Of a stretch of DNA of 64,000 nucleotides, positions 9,523 to 18,029 are shown piece by piece. The translations under genes were made by a program, and so were the position numbers. This stretch comes from Algibacter sp. L3A6 (lineage in GTDB: Bacteria; Bacteroidota; Bacteroidia; Flavobacteriales; Flavobacteriaceae), in contig NZ_CP047030.1 of NCBI RefSeq assembly GCF_009796825.1, positions 2,565,001-2,629,000 on the forward strand, given 5' to 3'. Every line of letters starts with the position of its first letter. The first letter of the stretch is position 1. Under the pieces are notes generated by a model. That model did not search any database. It saw nothing but the letters and a program-made list of their open reading frames with translations, and was not told the DNA's origin.

Positions 9523-9554
9523 AACCTACAAGCTGTATAAGCTTGTAGGTTTTT
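9523..9554 (+). terminator. Intrinsic terminator-like hairpin between ilvC and ilvA
   Basis: AACCTACAAGCT (9523-9534) pairs perfectly over 12 bp with AGCTTGTAGGTT (9540-9551) around GTATA, followed by T. It ends only 15 bases before the ilvA start codon. AGGTT (9504-9508) could compete for AACCT (9523-9527). It may lower ilvA expression relative to ilvDBNC, or be a second control point. Confidence 0.8.
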
Positions 9555-9568
9555 AAAATTATAAAGCA

Positions 9569-10834
9569 ATGAGTAAGGAGAGCAATACCTATTTTCCAAG
9601 TCTTAATAATATAAAGCTAGCTGCCGATACTATAAAAAATGTATCGGCAGTTACGCCTTTAGGAGTAAGCCTTCGTTATTCTGAATTTTTTGACGCTAAT
9701 ATTTTATTAAAACGCGAAGATTTACAGCAAGTACGCTCGTATAAAATTCGAGGTGCTTACAATAAAATTAGTTCTTTAACTCCCGAAGAATCTCAGAAAG
9801 GTGTGGTATGTGCCAGTGCCGGAAATCATGCGCAAGGCGTCGCTTTATCTTGTAAACTGCTTAAAATAAAAGGCACAATCTATATGCCGTCTCCAACACC
9901 AAACCAAAAAATAGAACAGGTAAAAATGTTTGGTGGCGATTATATAGAAATTAAAATTGAAGGGGATACATTCGACGACGCTAACCATGCAGCCGTTCGA
10001 GAATGTACTGCTTTGGGTAAAATGTTTATTCATCCATTTAATGATGAAAAAGTTATAGAAGGTCAGGGCACGGTTGGCTTAGAGATTTTAGAGCAAACCA
10101 CAGTGCCTATAGATTATGTGTTTATTGCTGTTGGTGGTGGCGGTTTAGCGTCTGGATTATCAACTGTGTTTAGGGCATTGTCTCCTAATACTAAAGTTAT
10201 TGGCGTAGAGCCAGAAGGCGCTCCGTCGATGTCGACTTCAATTAAAAATAATAAAAATACCGAGATAGAACATATTGAGAAATTTGTTGATGGTGCAGCT
10301 GTAAAGCGCGTTGGTGATTTAAACTTCTCTATATGCAAACAAAATTTACATGCCATGATTACGGTTCCGGAAGGGAAAGTATGCCAGACTATTTTAGAGC
10401 TTTATAATAAGGATGCCATTGTAGTAGAACCGGCAGGAGCTTTAAGCATAGCAGCTCTAGATTTTTATGCTGAAGAAATAAAAGGGAAAAACGTAGTTTG
10501 TGTCGTTTCTGGAAGTAATAATGATATTACCCGAACTGCCGAAATTAAAGAGCGCGCCTTACTTTATGCTAATTTAAAGCACTATTTTATATTAAAATTT
10601 CCACAAAGGGCAGGAGCATTAAAGGAGTTCGTTGTGGATATTTTAGGTCCTAACGATGATATTACTCACTTTGAATATACCAAAAAAACGAACCGTGAAA
10701 ATGGAGCAGCTGTTGTTGGTATTCAATTAAAATCTTCTGAAGATTTGGAACCGCTTATTGCTAAAATGAAAGCACGTAAGTTTTTTGGTGATTACTTAAA
10801 CGATAAGCCCGATTTGTTTCAGTTTTTAGTGTAA
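9569..10834 (+). CDS. ilvA: Threonine ammonia-lyase (threonine deaminase)
   Basis: This PLP enzyme converts threonine to 2-ketobutyrate, the entry to isoleucine synthesis. The Schiff-base lysine is Lys59 in RSYKIRGAYNKI and the phosphate-binding glycine loop is GGGGLASG near residue 189. A single C-terminal ACT-like regulatory domain covers about 335-421. The protein has 421 residues, shorter than the 514-residue E. coli enzyme with two ACT-like domains. It is last in the ilv cluster, 111 bases after ilvC and just behind a terminator-like hairpin. Confidence 0.97.
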   Translation: MSKESNTYFPSLNNIKLAADTIKNVSAVTPLGVSLRYSEFFDANILLKREDLQQVRSYKIRGAYNKISSLTPEESQKGVVCASAGNHAQGVALSCKLLKIKGTIYMPSPTPNQKIEQVKMFGGDYIEIKIEGDTFDDANHAAVRECTALGKMFIHPFNDEKVIEGQGTVGLEILEQTTVPIDYVFIAVGGGGLASGLSTVFRALSPNTKVIGVEPEGAPSMSTSIKNNKNTEIEHIEKFVDGAAVKRVGDLNFSICKQNLHAMITVPEGKVCQTILELYNKDAIVVEPAGALSIAALDFYAEEIKGKNVVCVVSGSNNDITRTAEIKERALLYANLKHYFILKFPQRAGALKEFVVDILGPNDDITHFEYTKKTNRENGAAVVGIQLKSSEDLEPLIAKMKARKFFGDYLNDKPDLFQFLV

Positions 10835-11030
10835 TTCGCATGGTTTTAGCTTAAACAGTAAAAATTTTAATGTATTTCTTTTCGAAAACGTTTGAGTTGT
10901 ATGTATATGAAACTGTTGTAATTGAAGTGCTAAGAATTTGATATTTTTTCGTACAATGGCTTTGTTTTAGTGTTATTTCAGCGAGAATATTGATACCTTT
11001 ACTTTACTACATAACACAATATATTTTTAT

Positions 11031-12623
11031 ATGAAAACAGCATTTCAAGACATTCCAGACGAATATAAAATAGACTCATTATTACACCAATCTACATATT
11101 TGGTTAATGGAGAACTAAAACATTGGGAAGGCGAAACAGCAGAAGTTTATTCTACTATTTCATCTACTAAAGAGTATAAAACAACTGTATTAGGAACAAT
11201 TCCTCAGTTAGGCGAAGCTGAAGCATTGGAAGCTTTAGATTCTGCGACATCAGCATACAACAAAGGGCAAGGTTTATGGCCAACCATGAAAGTGATTGAT
11301 AGAATTGCTTGTATGGAAAAGTTTGTTGAAGAAATGAAAACCAAGCGTGAGGAAGTTGTAAAACTTTTAATGTGGGAAATTGGAAAAAACCTGCCAGATT
11401 CTCAAAAGGAATTTGATAGAACAGTAGACTATATTTACGATACTATTGAAGCTTACAAGCAAATTGATAGAGACTCAGCAAAATTCGAGAAAAACTCAGG
11501 CGTTTATGCTCATATTCGTCGTGGACCACTAGGTGTGGTGCTATGTTTAGGGCCATATAATTATCCATTAAACGAAACCTTTACACTTTTAATTCCGGCA
11601 TTAATCATGGGGAACCCTGTGGTTTTTAAACCGGCAAAAATTGGTGTTTTATTAATCTCTCCATTATTAGAAGCTTTTCAAAATAGTTTTCCAAAAGGCG
11701 TGGTAAACATTGTTTATGGTCGTGGTCGAGTTTTGGCAACACCAATAATGCAATCGGGTAAAGTTGATGTTTTAGCATTAATTGGTAACAGTAAATCTGC
11801 AAATGCATTACAAGCACAACACCCAAAAGGAAATAGGTTACGTATGGTTTTAGGATTAGAAGCTAAAAATCCAGCAATTATTTTACCAGATGCCGACTTA
11901 GATTTGGCAGTAGAGGAGTGTATTGCAGGAACGCTATCTTTTAACGGACAACGTTGTACAGCTTTAAAAGTAATATATGTACACGAATCTGTGGTAGAGG
12001 AATTTAATAGATTGTTTGCTTTTAAAGTAGATCAACTTAAATTTGGAAACCCATGGGAGGCAGGCGCAAAATTAACACCACTTCCAGAAATAGAAAAGCC
12101 AGGTTATATTCAAGAATTAATTGATGATGCTAAGGAAAAAGGCGCTAAAATTTTAAATAAAAAAGGAGGAGAAACTACCGAGAACTTTATTTTTCCAGCA
12201 GTACTTTATCCGGTTACAAAAGATATGCGTGTATTTAAAGAAGAGCAATTTGGACCAGTAGTGCCAGTGGTTTCTTTTTCAGATATCGAAGAGCCGCTTC
12301 ATGATATGGCAGAATCTAATTACGGACAACAAGTGAGCTTGTTTGGTCAAAATGTTCATACATTATCTCCATTAATAGATACTTTGGTTAATTTAGTTTG
12401 TCGTGTAAATTTAAACAGTTCTTGTCAACGTGGACCAGATGTTTATCCTTTTACAGGAAGAAAAGATTCGGCTTATGGAACATTAAGTGTGCATGATGCA
12501 TTACGTTCTTTTTCAATTAGAACCTTTGTTGCTTCAAAAGATAACGCTTATAATAATGCTATTTTAAAGGAATTATTAGAGAAGAAAACATCTAACTTTA
12601 TTAGCACAGATTATATTCTATAA
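11031..12623 (+). CDS. gapN: NADP-dependent (non-phosphorylating) glyceraldehyde-3-phosphate dehydrogenase-like aldehyde dehydrogenase
   Basis: An aldehyde dehydrogenase superfamily enzyme of 530 residues. The oxyanion residue is Asn177 (GPYNYPLNE), the general base Glu277 (LGLEAKN) and the catalytic Cys309 (NGQRCTALK). The C-terminal block NSSCQRGPDVYPFTGRKDSA is characteristic of the GapN subgroup, which oxidises glyceraldehyde-3-phosphate directly to 3-phosphoglycerate with NADP+ and so supplies NADPH. It is about 40-50 residues longer than streptococcal GapN, mainly at the N-terminus. The gene stands alone, 196 bases after ilvA, with a large hairpin downstream. Substrate assignment is by subgroup motif only. 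Confidence 0.85.
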   Translation: MKTAFQDIPDEYKIDSLLHQSTYLVNGELKHWEGETAEVYSTISSTKEYKTTVLGTIPQLGEAEALEALDSATSAYNKGQGLWPTMKVIDRIACMEKFVEEMKTKREEVVKLLMWEIGKNLPDSQKEFDRTVDYIYDTIEAYKQIDRDSAKFEKNSGVYAHIRRGPLGVVLCLGPYNYPLNETFTLLIPALIMGNPVVFKPAKIGVLLISPLLEAFQNSFPKGVVNIVYGRGRVLATPIMQSGKVDVLALIGNSKSANALQAQHPKGNRLRMVLGLEAKNPAIILPDADLDLAVEECIAGTLSFNGQRCTALKVIYVHESVVEEFNRLFAFKVDQLKFGNPWEAGAKLTPLPEIEKPGYIQELIDDAKEKGAKILNKKGGETTENFIFPAVLYPVTKDMRVFKEEQFGPVVPVVSFSDIEEPLHDMAESNYGQQVSLFGQNVHTLSPLIDTLVNLVCRVNLNSSCQRGPDVYPFTGRKDSAYGTLSVHDALRSFSIRTFVASKDNAYNNAILKELLEKKTSNFISTDYIL

Positions 12624-12669
12624 TAAAGAGAAAATCACATAAATTATCTTAAAAAATAATTTTATCTTT

Positions 12670-12724
12670 AGGCTTCTAGTAGTGCAGAATTTTTCACTGA
12701 AAAATATTGCACTACTAGAAGCCT
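12670..12724. repeat. Long near-perfect hairpin (two-tier inverted repeat)
   Basis: AGGCTTCTAGTAGTGCA (12670-12686) and TGCACTACTAGAAGCCT (12708-12724) form a 17-bp perfect stem. Inside it ATTTTTC and GAAAAAT form a second 7-bp stem around the loop ACT, separated from the first by a 2x2 internal loop. It lacks a T-tract on the plus strand. It may be the gapN 3' end structure or an operator for the cupredoxin gene that follows. Confidence 0.85.
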
Positions 12725-12733
12725 TTATATATG

Positions 12734-12741
12734 TATATTTG
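12734..12741 (+). promoter_or_regulatory. Probable -7 element for the cupredoxin gene
   Basis: TATATTTG is an exact match to the Bacteroidota TAnnTTTG box, 50 bases before the next start codon and directly after the long hairpin. No well-spaced TTG is seen (nearest spacing is 24). Confidence 0.45.
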
Positions 12742-12790
12742 ATACATTGAAGATTCCTGTAAAAATTTAATTTAAACTAAAATAACTAAA

Positions 12791-13300
12791 ATGAAAATAG
12801 CAAAGTATGTATTAGTTGCTGCATGTTCAGCAGTAGTATTAATAGGATGTGGCGGAAAAGAAGAAAAGAAGAAAGAAGGCTTTTCTTATGAGAAAAAAAC
12901 AGAGGTTGTTAAAACAGTAGAAAGCAACGCAAACGATGTTGTTATTACAGGTAATGATGCCATGCAGTTTAATAAAACCGAAATTAAGGTTAAAGCAGGT
13001 GAGAAAATTAAAATTACTTTAAAGCATATTGGTAAAATGGATAAAAATGTCATGGGACATAATTTTGTTTTGCTTAAAAAAGGTGTAAGCGTTTCTGCTT
13101 TTGGAAATAAAGCAGCTACTGCAAAAGCTTCAGATTATATTCCTGAAAATGGTAAGGATGTTATTGCTCATACAGGTCTTGTTGGAGCAGGAGAAACATC
13201 TATAGTAGAGTTTGACGCTCCTGAGCCAGGAACGTACGATTTTTTATGTAGTTTCCCAGGGCATTATGCCATGATGAAAGGGAAGTTAATAGTAGAATAA
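12791..13300 (+). CDS. Azurin-like cupredoxin lipoprotein
   Basis: A 169-residue envelope lipoprotein: signal peptide with lipobox LIGC (Cys20), a Lys/Glu-rich linker (21-45), then a single cupredoxin domain. All type 1 copper ligands are visible with azurin spacing: His90 (MGHNFVL), Cys153, His158 and Met162 (LCSFPGHYAMMKG). Azurins shuttle electrons to cytochrome oxidases or receive them from dehydrogenases. The neighbouring haem/propeller protein and propeller-cupredoxin fusion suggest a role in the same envelope redox chain. That link is inferred from neighbourhood. Confidence 0.92.
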   Translation: MKIAKYVLVAACSAVVLIGCGGKEEKKKEGFSYEKKTEVVKTVESNANDVVITGNDAMQFNKTEIKVKAGEKIKITLKHIGKMDKNVMGHNFVLLKKGVSVSAFGNKAATAKASDYIPENGKDVIAHTGLVGAGETSIVEFDAPEPGTYDFLCSFPGHYAMMKGKLIVE

Positions 13301-13324
13301 ATCACCAAGATTATAAAAGCTTTT

Positions 13325-13386
13325 AAAGTCCTTATTTTGTTAATCATCTGTGATGTATTTAACAGTAATTAGGACTTTACTTTTTT
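13325..13386 (+). terminator. Probable terminator of the cupredoxin gene
   Basis: AAAGTCCT (13325-13332) pairs with AGGACTTT (13371-13378), with inner pairing GTTAA/TTAAC and ATCA/TGAT in the loop, and is followed by a T6 run. Confidence 0.6.
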
Positions 13387-13535
13387 AGAATAAGAATAAC
13401 TTCAATCTTAATAATTGTTTTGCTTTCATTATTTGCATTAATTCGAAAATCTCTCTTTCTGAATCATATTTTATAGGCTTAAAACTATAGTTTATAGTTA
13501 TAATATTGATTTCATTATAAATTTACCCTCTTAAG

Positions 13536-13559
13536 CATAACATTATCCAAGATGTTATG
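13536..13559. promoter_or_regulatory. Inverted repeat ahead of the propeller/cytochrome gene
   Basis: CATAACAT (13536-13543), 8 bases, ATGTTATG (13552-13559): a perfect dyad ending 25 bases before the start at 13585. It could be a repressor site or a leader hairpin. No regulator can be assigned. Confidence 0.45.
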
Positions 13560-13584
13560 TTTCCAATAAAAAAAACTAACCAAG

Positions 13585-15819
13585 ATGAAAATTAAAAAAA
13601 TTAGTGCATCATTACTCGTTTTATTATCTTTTTACAATTGTGAGAAAAAGCAGTATGTCGATAAAATTTACGAAAAACCAGAAATAATTAAAGAAGCATC
13701 TTCACAATTTCTTTCACCAGAAGAAAGTATGAAAACCTTTTATTTACCTGAAGGCTATAGAGTAGAGCTTGTTGCCAGCGAACCGATGATCGATGAGCCT
13801 GTAACCATTGCATGGGATGGAAATGGACGTATGTATGTTGCTGAAATGAACACCTATATGCAAGATGTTGATGGAACAGGAACTAATAGATCTATTAGTA
13901 AAATCAAAATGCTTGAAGATTTAGATGGTGATGGTAAAATGGATAAAAGCACTGTTTTTATCGATAGCCTATTATTACCAAGAATGATTTTGCCTCTTGA
14001 AAATGAATTGATTGTTAATGAAACGTTTTCATATGATTTATGGAGCTATAAAGATACCAATGGAGATGGTGTTTCCGATAAAAAAGAACGTGTTTACTAT
14101 AATCCAAATCGTCGTGGCGGAAATTTAGAGCATCAACAAAGTGGTTTAATTTGGAATTTAGATAACTGGTTATATACAACGTATAACCCTATTCGATTTA
14201 AGTTTAAAAGTAATGGTAAAGTAGAAGTAGACTCTTTAGAAAACATGCCAAATAGAGGGCAATGGGGACTTACTCAAGATGATTTAGGGAATATGTATTA
14301 CTCTTCTGCAGGTAGTGAAAATCCAGCTTATGGATTTCAACAACCACCAGTATACGGTGAGTTTAATGCAAAAGGTAGACTTGCTGAAGGTTTTGTAGAG
14401 CCTTGGCCAGTAGTTGGAACTCCTGATGTTCAAGGAGGACCAAAAAGATTACGAGAAGATGGTACACTTAACCACTTTACAGGAACTGCAGGACAAGAAA
14501 TTTATAGAGGACATAAATTACCATCAGATTTATACGGTGATCTTTTTATTCCTGAGCCGGTGGGTAGATTGATTCGTAGAGCGAAAATAAAAAATGAAAA
14601 TGGTAAAAAGGTGGTGTATAACGCTTACGATAAAGCTGAGTTTATGGCATCTACAGATTTAAATTTTAGACCGTTACAAGCTAAAACAGGTCCGGATGGT
14701 GCGCTTTATATTGTAGATATGTATCGTGGTATTATTCAAGAAAGTAATTGGACTAAAAAAGGAAGTTTTCTAAGGCCAGTTATTGAACGCAAAGGGTTAG
14801 ATAAAAATATAGGAAAAGGTAGAATTTATAGAATTGTACATGAAGATATTGAGCTTGATGAAAAACCTAATTTAATAGGAAAGAAAGCTTCAGAATTAAT
14901 AGAGTATTTAGGGCACCCTAATGGTTGGTACAGAAATACAGCTCAAAAGTTAATTGTTTTAAGAGGTGATCAATCGGTTATTCCTGAATTACAAGCTATA
15001 GCTCGAGATAATACTTCTTTTCTGGATGGTTTGTTTAATAGCGATAAAGATTTTGGTTTAGAGCGTGTTACTGCACTTTGGACTCTTGAAGGTATGGATA
15101 ATATTGATAAAACCTTAATTACTGAAAAATTACAAGATGAAGATTATCGTGTAAGACTTACTGCTATAAGGTTAAGTGAGAATTTTATGAAAGCGGGTGA
15201 TAAGGATATTCTTCAAGATTTAGAGAAATTAATTTCAGATGTCGATGTAAATGTTGTAAACCAATTGGCTTTAAGTTTACGTTACAGCAAAGATAAAAAG
15301 GCAACAGAATTACTTAATACTATTAATATCAAGTATGAAAGTCACGAAATAATCTCACATGCTGTTGTGGAAAGTTTAAAGAAAGATGACTCTCAGTTGG
15401 CGCAACTTAAAAAGCGAATTTCAGCAAGAAGTTTAGGGGCAAGGCTGAGTATAACAAAGGGGTATGACTCCTATAAACAATTATGCATTACTTGCCATGG
15501 TGCCGATTTAAAAGGTTTACCAACAGAAGATGGTGGTCTTATAGCTCCATCCTTAATTGGTAGTGGTAGGGTAACTGGAGATAAAGGTGTGCTGAGTAAA
15601 ATTTTATTAAACGGACTTATTGGCCCAATTGAAGGTAAAGAATATGGTATCATGATGCCTTTAAAAGATAATAGTGATGAGTGGATTGCAAATGTACTGA
15701 GTTATGTTAGAGCAATGAATGATGAAGATAATGTAGATAAAAAAGTTGTTAGAAACGCTAGAGCACAATCAAAAGACCGAGAAGATTATTGGACTTTAGA
15801 AGAACTTTATAAAGAGTAA
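13585..15819 (+). CDS. Beta-propeller dehydrogenase-like lipoprotein with HEAT-like repeats and C-terminal cytochrome c
   Basis: This large exported protein (744 residues) carries a lipobox-like FYNC (Cys19). Residues about 45-430 resemble the propeller domain of Planctomycetes/Verrucomicrobia-type 'membrane-bound dehydrogenases' (MYVAEMNTY, DLDGDGKMD and DTNGDGVSD repeats, GPDGALYIVDMYRG). Helical HEAT-like repeats follow (about 440-615). A cytochrome c domain is last, with haem motif CITCH (Cys634, Cys637, His638) and a probable Met ligand in IMMPL near 690. No quinone cofactor motif is identifiable. The arrangement suggests envelope oxidation of a sugar or alcohol with electrons leaving through the fused haem. 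It is monocistronic with its own terminator. Confidence 0.85.
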   Translation: MKIKKISASLLVLLSFYNCEKKQYVDKIYEKPEIIKEASSQFLSPEESMKTFYLPEGYRVELVASEPMIDEPVTIAWDGNGRMYVAEMNTYMQDVDGTGTNRSISKIKMLEDLDGDGKMDKSTVFIDSLLLPRMILPLENELIVNETFSYDLWSYKDTNGDGVSDKKERVYYNPNRRGGNLEHQQSGLIWNLDNWLYTTYNPIRFKFKSNGKVEVDSLENMPNRGQWGLTQDDLGNMYYSSAGSENPAYGFQQPPVYGEFNAKGRLAEGFVEPWPVVGTPDVQGGPKRLREDGTLNHFTGTAGQEIYRGHKLPSDLYGDLFIPEPVGRLIRRAKIKNENGKKVVYNAYDKAEFMASTDLNFRPLQAKTGPDGALYIVDMYRGIIQESNWTKKGSFLRPVIERKGLDKNIGKGRIYRIVHEDIELDEKPNLIGKKASELIEYLGHPNGWYRNTAQKLIVLRGDQSVIPELQAIARDNTSFLDGLFNSDKDFGLERVTALWTLEGMDNIDKTLITEKLQDEDYRVRLTAIRLSENFMKAGDKDILQDLEKLISDVDVNVVNQLALSLRYSKDKKATELLNTINIKYESHEIISHAVVESLKKDDSQLAQLKKRISARSLGARLSITKGYDSYKQLCITCHGADLKGLPTEDGGLIAPSLIGSGRVTGDKGVLSKILLNGLIGPIEGKEYGIMMPLKDNSDEWIANVLSYVRAMNDEDNVDKKVVRNARAQSKDREDYWTLEELYKE

Positions 15820-15842
15820 TTAAATTATTTAATATAGTGGAC

Positions 15843-15875
15843 AAAAAAAGGTTGGATGAGAATCCAACTTTTTTT
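15843..15875 (+). terminator. Intrinsic terminator after the propeller/cytochrome gene
   Basis: GTTGGAT pairs with ATCCAAC around GAGA, and is extended by a G-T pair and an A7/T7 tract, giving a strong stem from 15843 to 15875. Confidence 0.88.
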
Positions 15876-15980
15876 GTTTGGATAACAATAAATTCAATAT
15901 AAAAATTAAAATTTATTTTGATGTTTATTATTCGTAAACTACGTTGGGATTATATTTTTAATCCTGTAATAAAAATAAAA

Positions 15981-16022
15981 AAAAGCCTCAGAGTTAAACC
16001 ATAGTTTAACTCTGAGGCTTTT
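15981..16022 (-). terminator. Strong terminator for the minus-strand propeller-cupredoxin operon
   Basis: A 19-bp perfect stem (15981-15999 with 16004-16022) encloses a 4-base loop. On the minus strand it is followed by a long T-rich tract (complement of 15971-15984). It lies just after the minus-strand gene ending at 16040 and may also act on the plus strand. Confidence 0.92.
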
Positions 16023-16039
16023 TACATAAAAAGAAGTTT

Positions 16040-18013
16040 CTATTTTACAACCAACTTAGTCCTCATAGTAAATGAATGACCGGGGAATGTACAAACGATC
16101 CAGTATTCTCCGGGTTCGCTAGGAGATGTAAAGTAAATAGTTTCGTTACTTTCAGGTCCAACAGTTCCTGAATGGAATAAAACTAAGTCGCTAAACGGAA
16201 CATAATTTAAATCTGGACCATCTAACCCAAGGTTAAGAGCCATTTCTCCAATTTTAAGCGGTGTTTCTTTACCAGGTTTGGTAATAACAACATTGTGTAT
16301 CATGTCGTCATTATTATTCAGGGTAAGTTGTATTTTGCTATTTCGGTTTATAGTGATTTCTTCTGTATCATATTTTAATCCAGGAATTGTACCAATAACC
16401 ACTTTTTCATCTGCTCCATGTTCTCCCCATGAAGATGGCATGGTATTAACTCGCTTAGGTTGGTCTATCTTTTTGTTAGACGTTTTAGTCATATGCATTT
16501 TTGGCGATTTTAATTCTCCTCCAGGTACTTGGTTTAAAGTGTAATAGCCCGTATTGTGTAATAATAATTCTCCAGATGCAGATTTTAGTTTAGGCATTTC
16601 TATTTGATGAATAAAACCTAAACGCATGCCGTGAATCGTTAATTTTACTTTCAACCCATCAGCGGAAATTTCAGCTTTATGAACCATAGATTTTTGTTGA
16701 TCTACAATGGGGCTACCGTAAGTATTATGATATTTGTATGTAAACGTAGATATCTTATAGTTCGAAAGATCTTCAGCTAATTTTTTGTTGATAGGCTTGG
16801 TGAATTCAAATTCAAAACCGTCATCAAGCGCTTTCATCGTTTTAATTTCAAAAGGTGTTTTACCGCTCCAAACTAAACGTTGTAATCCATAGGCTTTTTT
16901 TCCTGTAGATGCCCAACCACGACTCGTCATACCAACAAACATATTGGTGTCTTTACCCCAAATCATCCTTAAAACTCCAGAAGAAAAACCTTCAACAAAA
17001 CCAAAAGCAGCGCCTTGGTATACGCCATTTACCTTTTCCATGTAAACACGCATGATTTTACTATGTCCTTGATCTCCTATAAATTGTTGGCCTTTAAACG
17101 GACCAAATTTACCATTAGTAGTGTCGTATAAAATATCTGAGGTCGATATACCTAATATGGTGTGCGGAAACCAAATTGCGGCAGATTTTAATGCCTTTTC
17201 TTTTTTAGCATAATCATACATCGAAAGTCCAGATTGTTTTTCAATATCCTCTGGTTTTAATTTTAACGGTGAGTTTGGTTCGTCTGTCCATTTTAAACTT
17301 TCTGCATGCCCTGCAAAATCGCCTTTTTCTAAATGTGACATACGTCCAGAGCCTACCCAGTCGCCTTGGTTTTCTGTATAAAAAATATCGTTATTATCAT
17401 TAATTGCAAACCCAGCTGGAGACCTAAGTCCAGCAGCTAGAGGTGTAAATTCTCCCTCTGTAGTAACCTTTACAAGCCAGCCTCTCCATTTAGCAAAACT
17501 TTTTCCACCTTTATACCATGATACATTTAGCGTTAATATCATGTCGCCGTTTTTGTCAAACTTTGGACCATATGAATATTCGTGATAATTCCCGGAAAGT
17601 GGCCATGAGTAAACTGTTTTGTATAAATCGGCTACGCCATCATTGTTTTTATCTTCAAGCCTTGTTAATTCACCACGTTGTGCTAAATAAAAACCATTGT
17701 CTTTATATGCTAAACCTAGGGTTTCGTGCATACCGTGTGCATATCTGTTAAATACTGGTGTTTTGCTATATGGATTGTTAACAAGCCAAACTTCACCTCT
17801 TCTAGTAGAAACACCGAGTTGGTTTTTATCTGTTAACGCTAAACCTCCAACTTCTAATTTGATATCATTAGGTATCGGGACGTCTACAATTTTATAATAC
17901 TCAGCTTCTTTTTTAGCTTGATCTGAGTTTAGCATTTTATCTTTTTGAGAAAATCCAAATTGATTTACTAGAAGGACGGCTATTATTACTATTGTTTTAT
18001 TGATAATCTTCAT
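16040..18013 (-). CDS. Exported beta-propeller protein fused to a C-terminal cupredoxin
   Basis: This 657-residue protein begins with a signal peptide (about 1-22, ending GFSQ). Residues about 40-400 form a propeller-like domain related to PQQ-dependent sugar dehydrogenase/L-sorbosone dehydrogenase folds (GLALTDKNQLGV, GLRSPAGFAIND, TENQGDWVG). A beta-rich linker follows to about 530, then a plastocyanin/azurin-type domain with a full copper ligand set: His573 (MIHNVV), Cys641, His646 and Met650 (VCTFPGHSFTM). An oxidase or dehydrogenase with a built-in electron acceptor is the simplest reading. No cofactor-binding residues could be confirmed. It is downstream of the DUF1080 gene by 16 bases, so the two are probably cotranscribed. 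Confidence 0.85.
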   Translation of the reverse strand: MKIINKTIVIIAVLLVNQFGFSQKDKMLNSDQAKKEAEYYKIVDVPIPNDIKLEVGGLALTDKNQLGVSTRRGEVWLVNNPYSKTPVFNRYAHGMHETLGLAYKDNGFYLAQRGELTRLEDKNNDGVADLYKTVYSWPLSGNYHEYSYGPKFDKNGDMILTLNVSWYKGGKSFAKWRGWLVKVTTEGEFTPLAAGLRSPAGFAINDNNDIFYTENQGDWVGSGRMSHLEKGDFAGHAESLKWTDEPNSPLKLKPEDIEKQSGLSMYDYAKKEKALKSAAIWFPHTILGISTSDILYDTTNGKFGPFKGQQFIGDQGHSKIMRVYMEKVNGVYQGAAFGFVEGFSSGVLRMIWGKDTNMFVGMTSRGWASTGKKAYGLQRLVWSGKTPFEIKTMKALDDGFEFEFTKPINKKLAEDLSNYKISTFTYKYHNTYGSPIVDQQKSMVHKAEISADGLKVKLTIHGMRLGFIHQIEMPKLKSASGELLLHNTGYYTLNQVPGGELKSPKMHMTKTSNKKIDQPKRVNTMPSSWGEHGADEKVVIGTIPGLKYDTEEITINRNSKIQLTLNNNDDMIHNVVITKPGKETPLKIGEMALNLGLDGPDLNYVPFSDLVLFHSGTVGPESNETIYFTSPSEPGEYWIVCTFPGHSFTMRTKLVVK

Positions 18014-18029
18014 GTTTTTAAGTTTTAGT

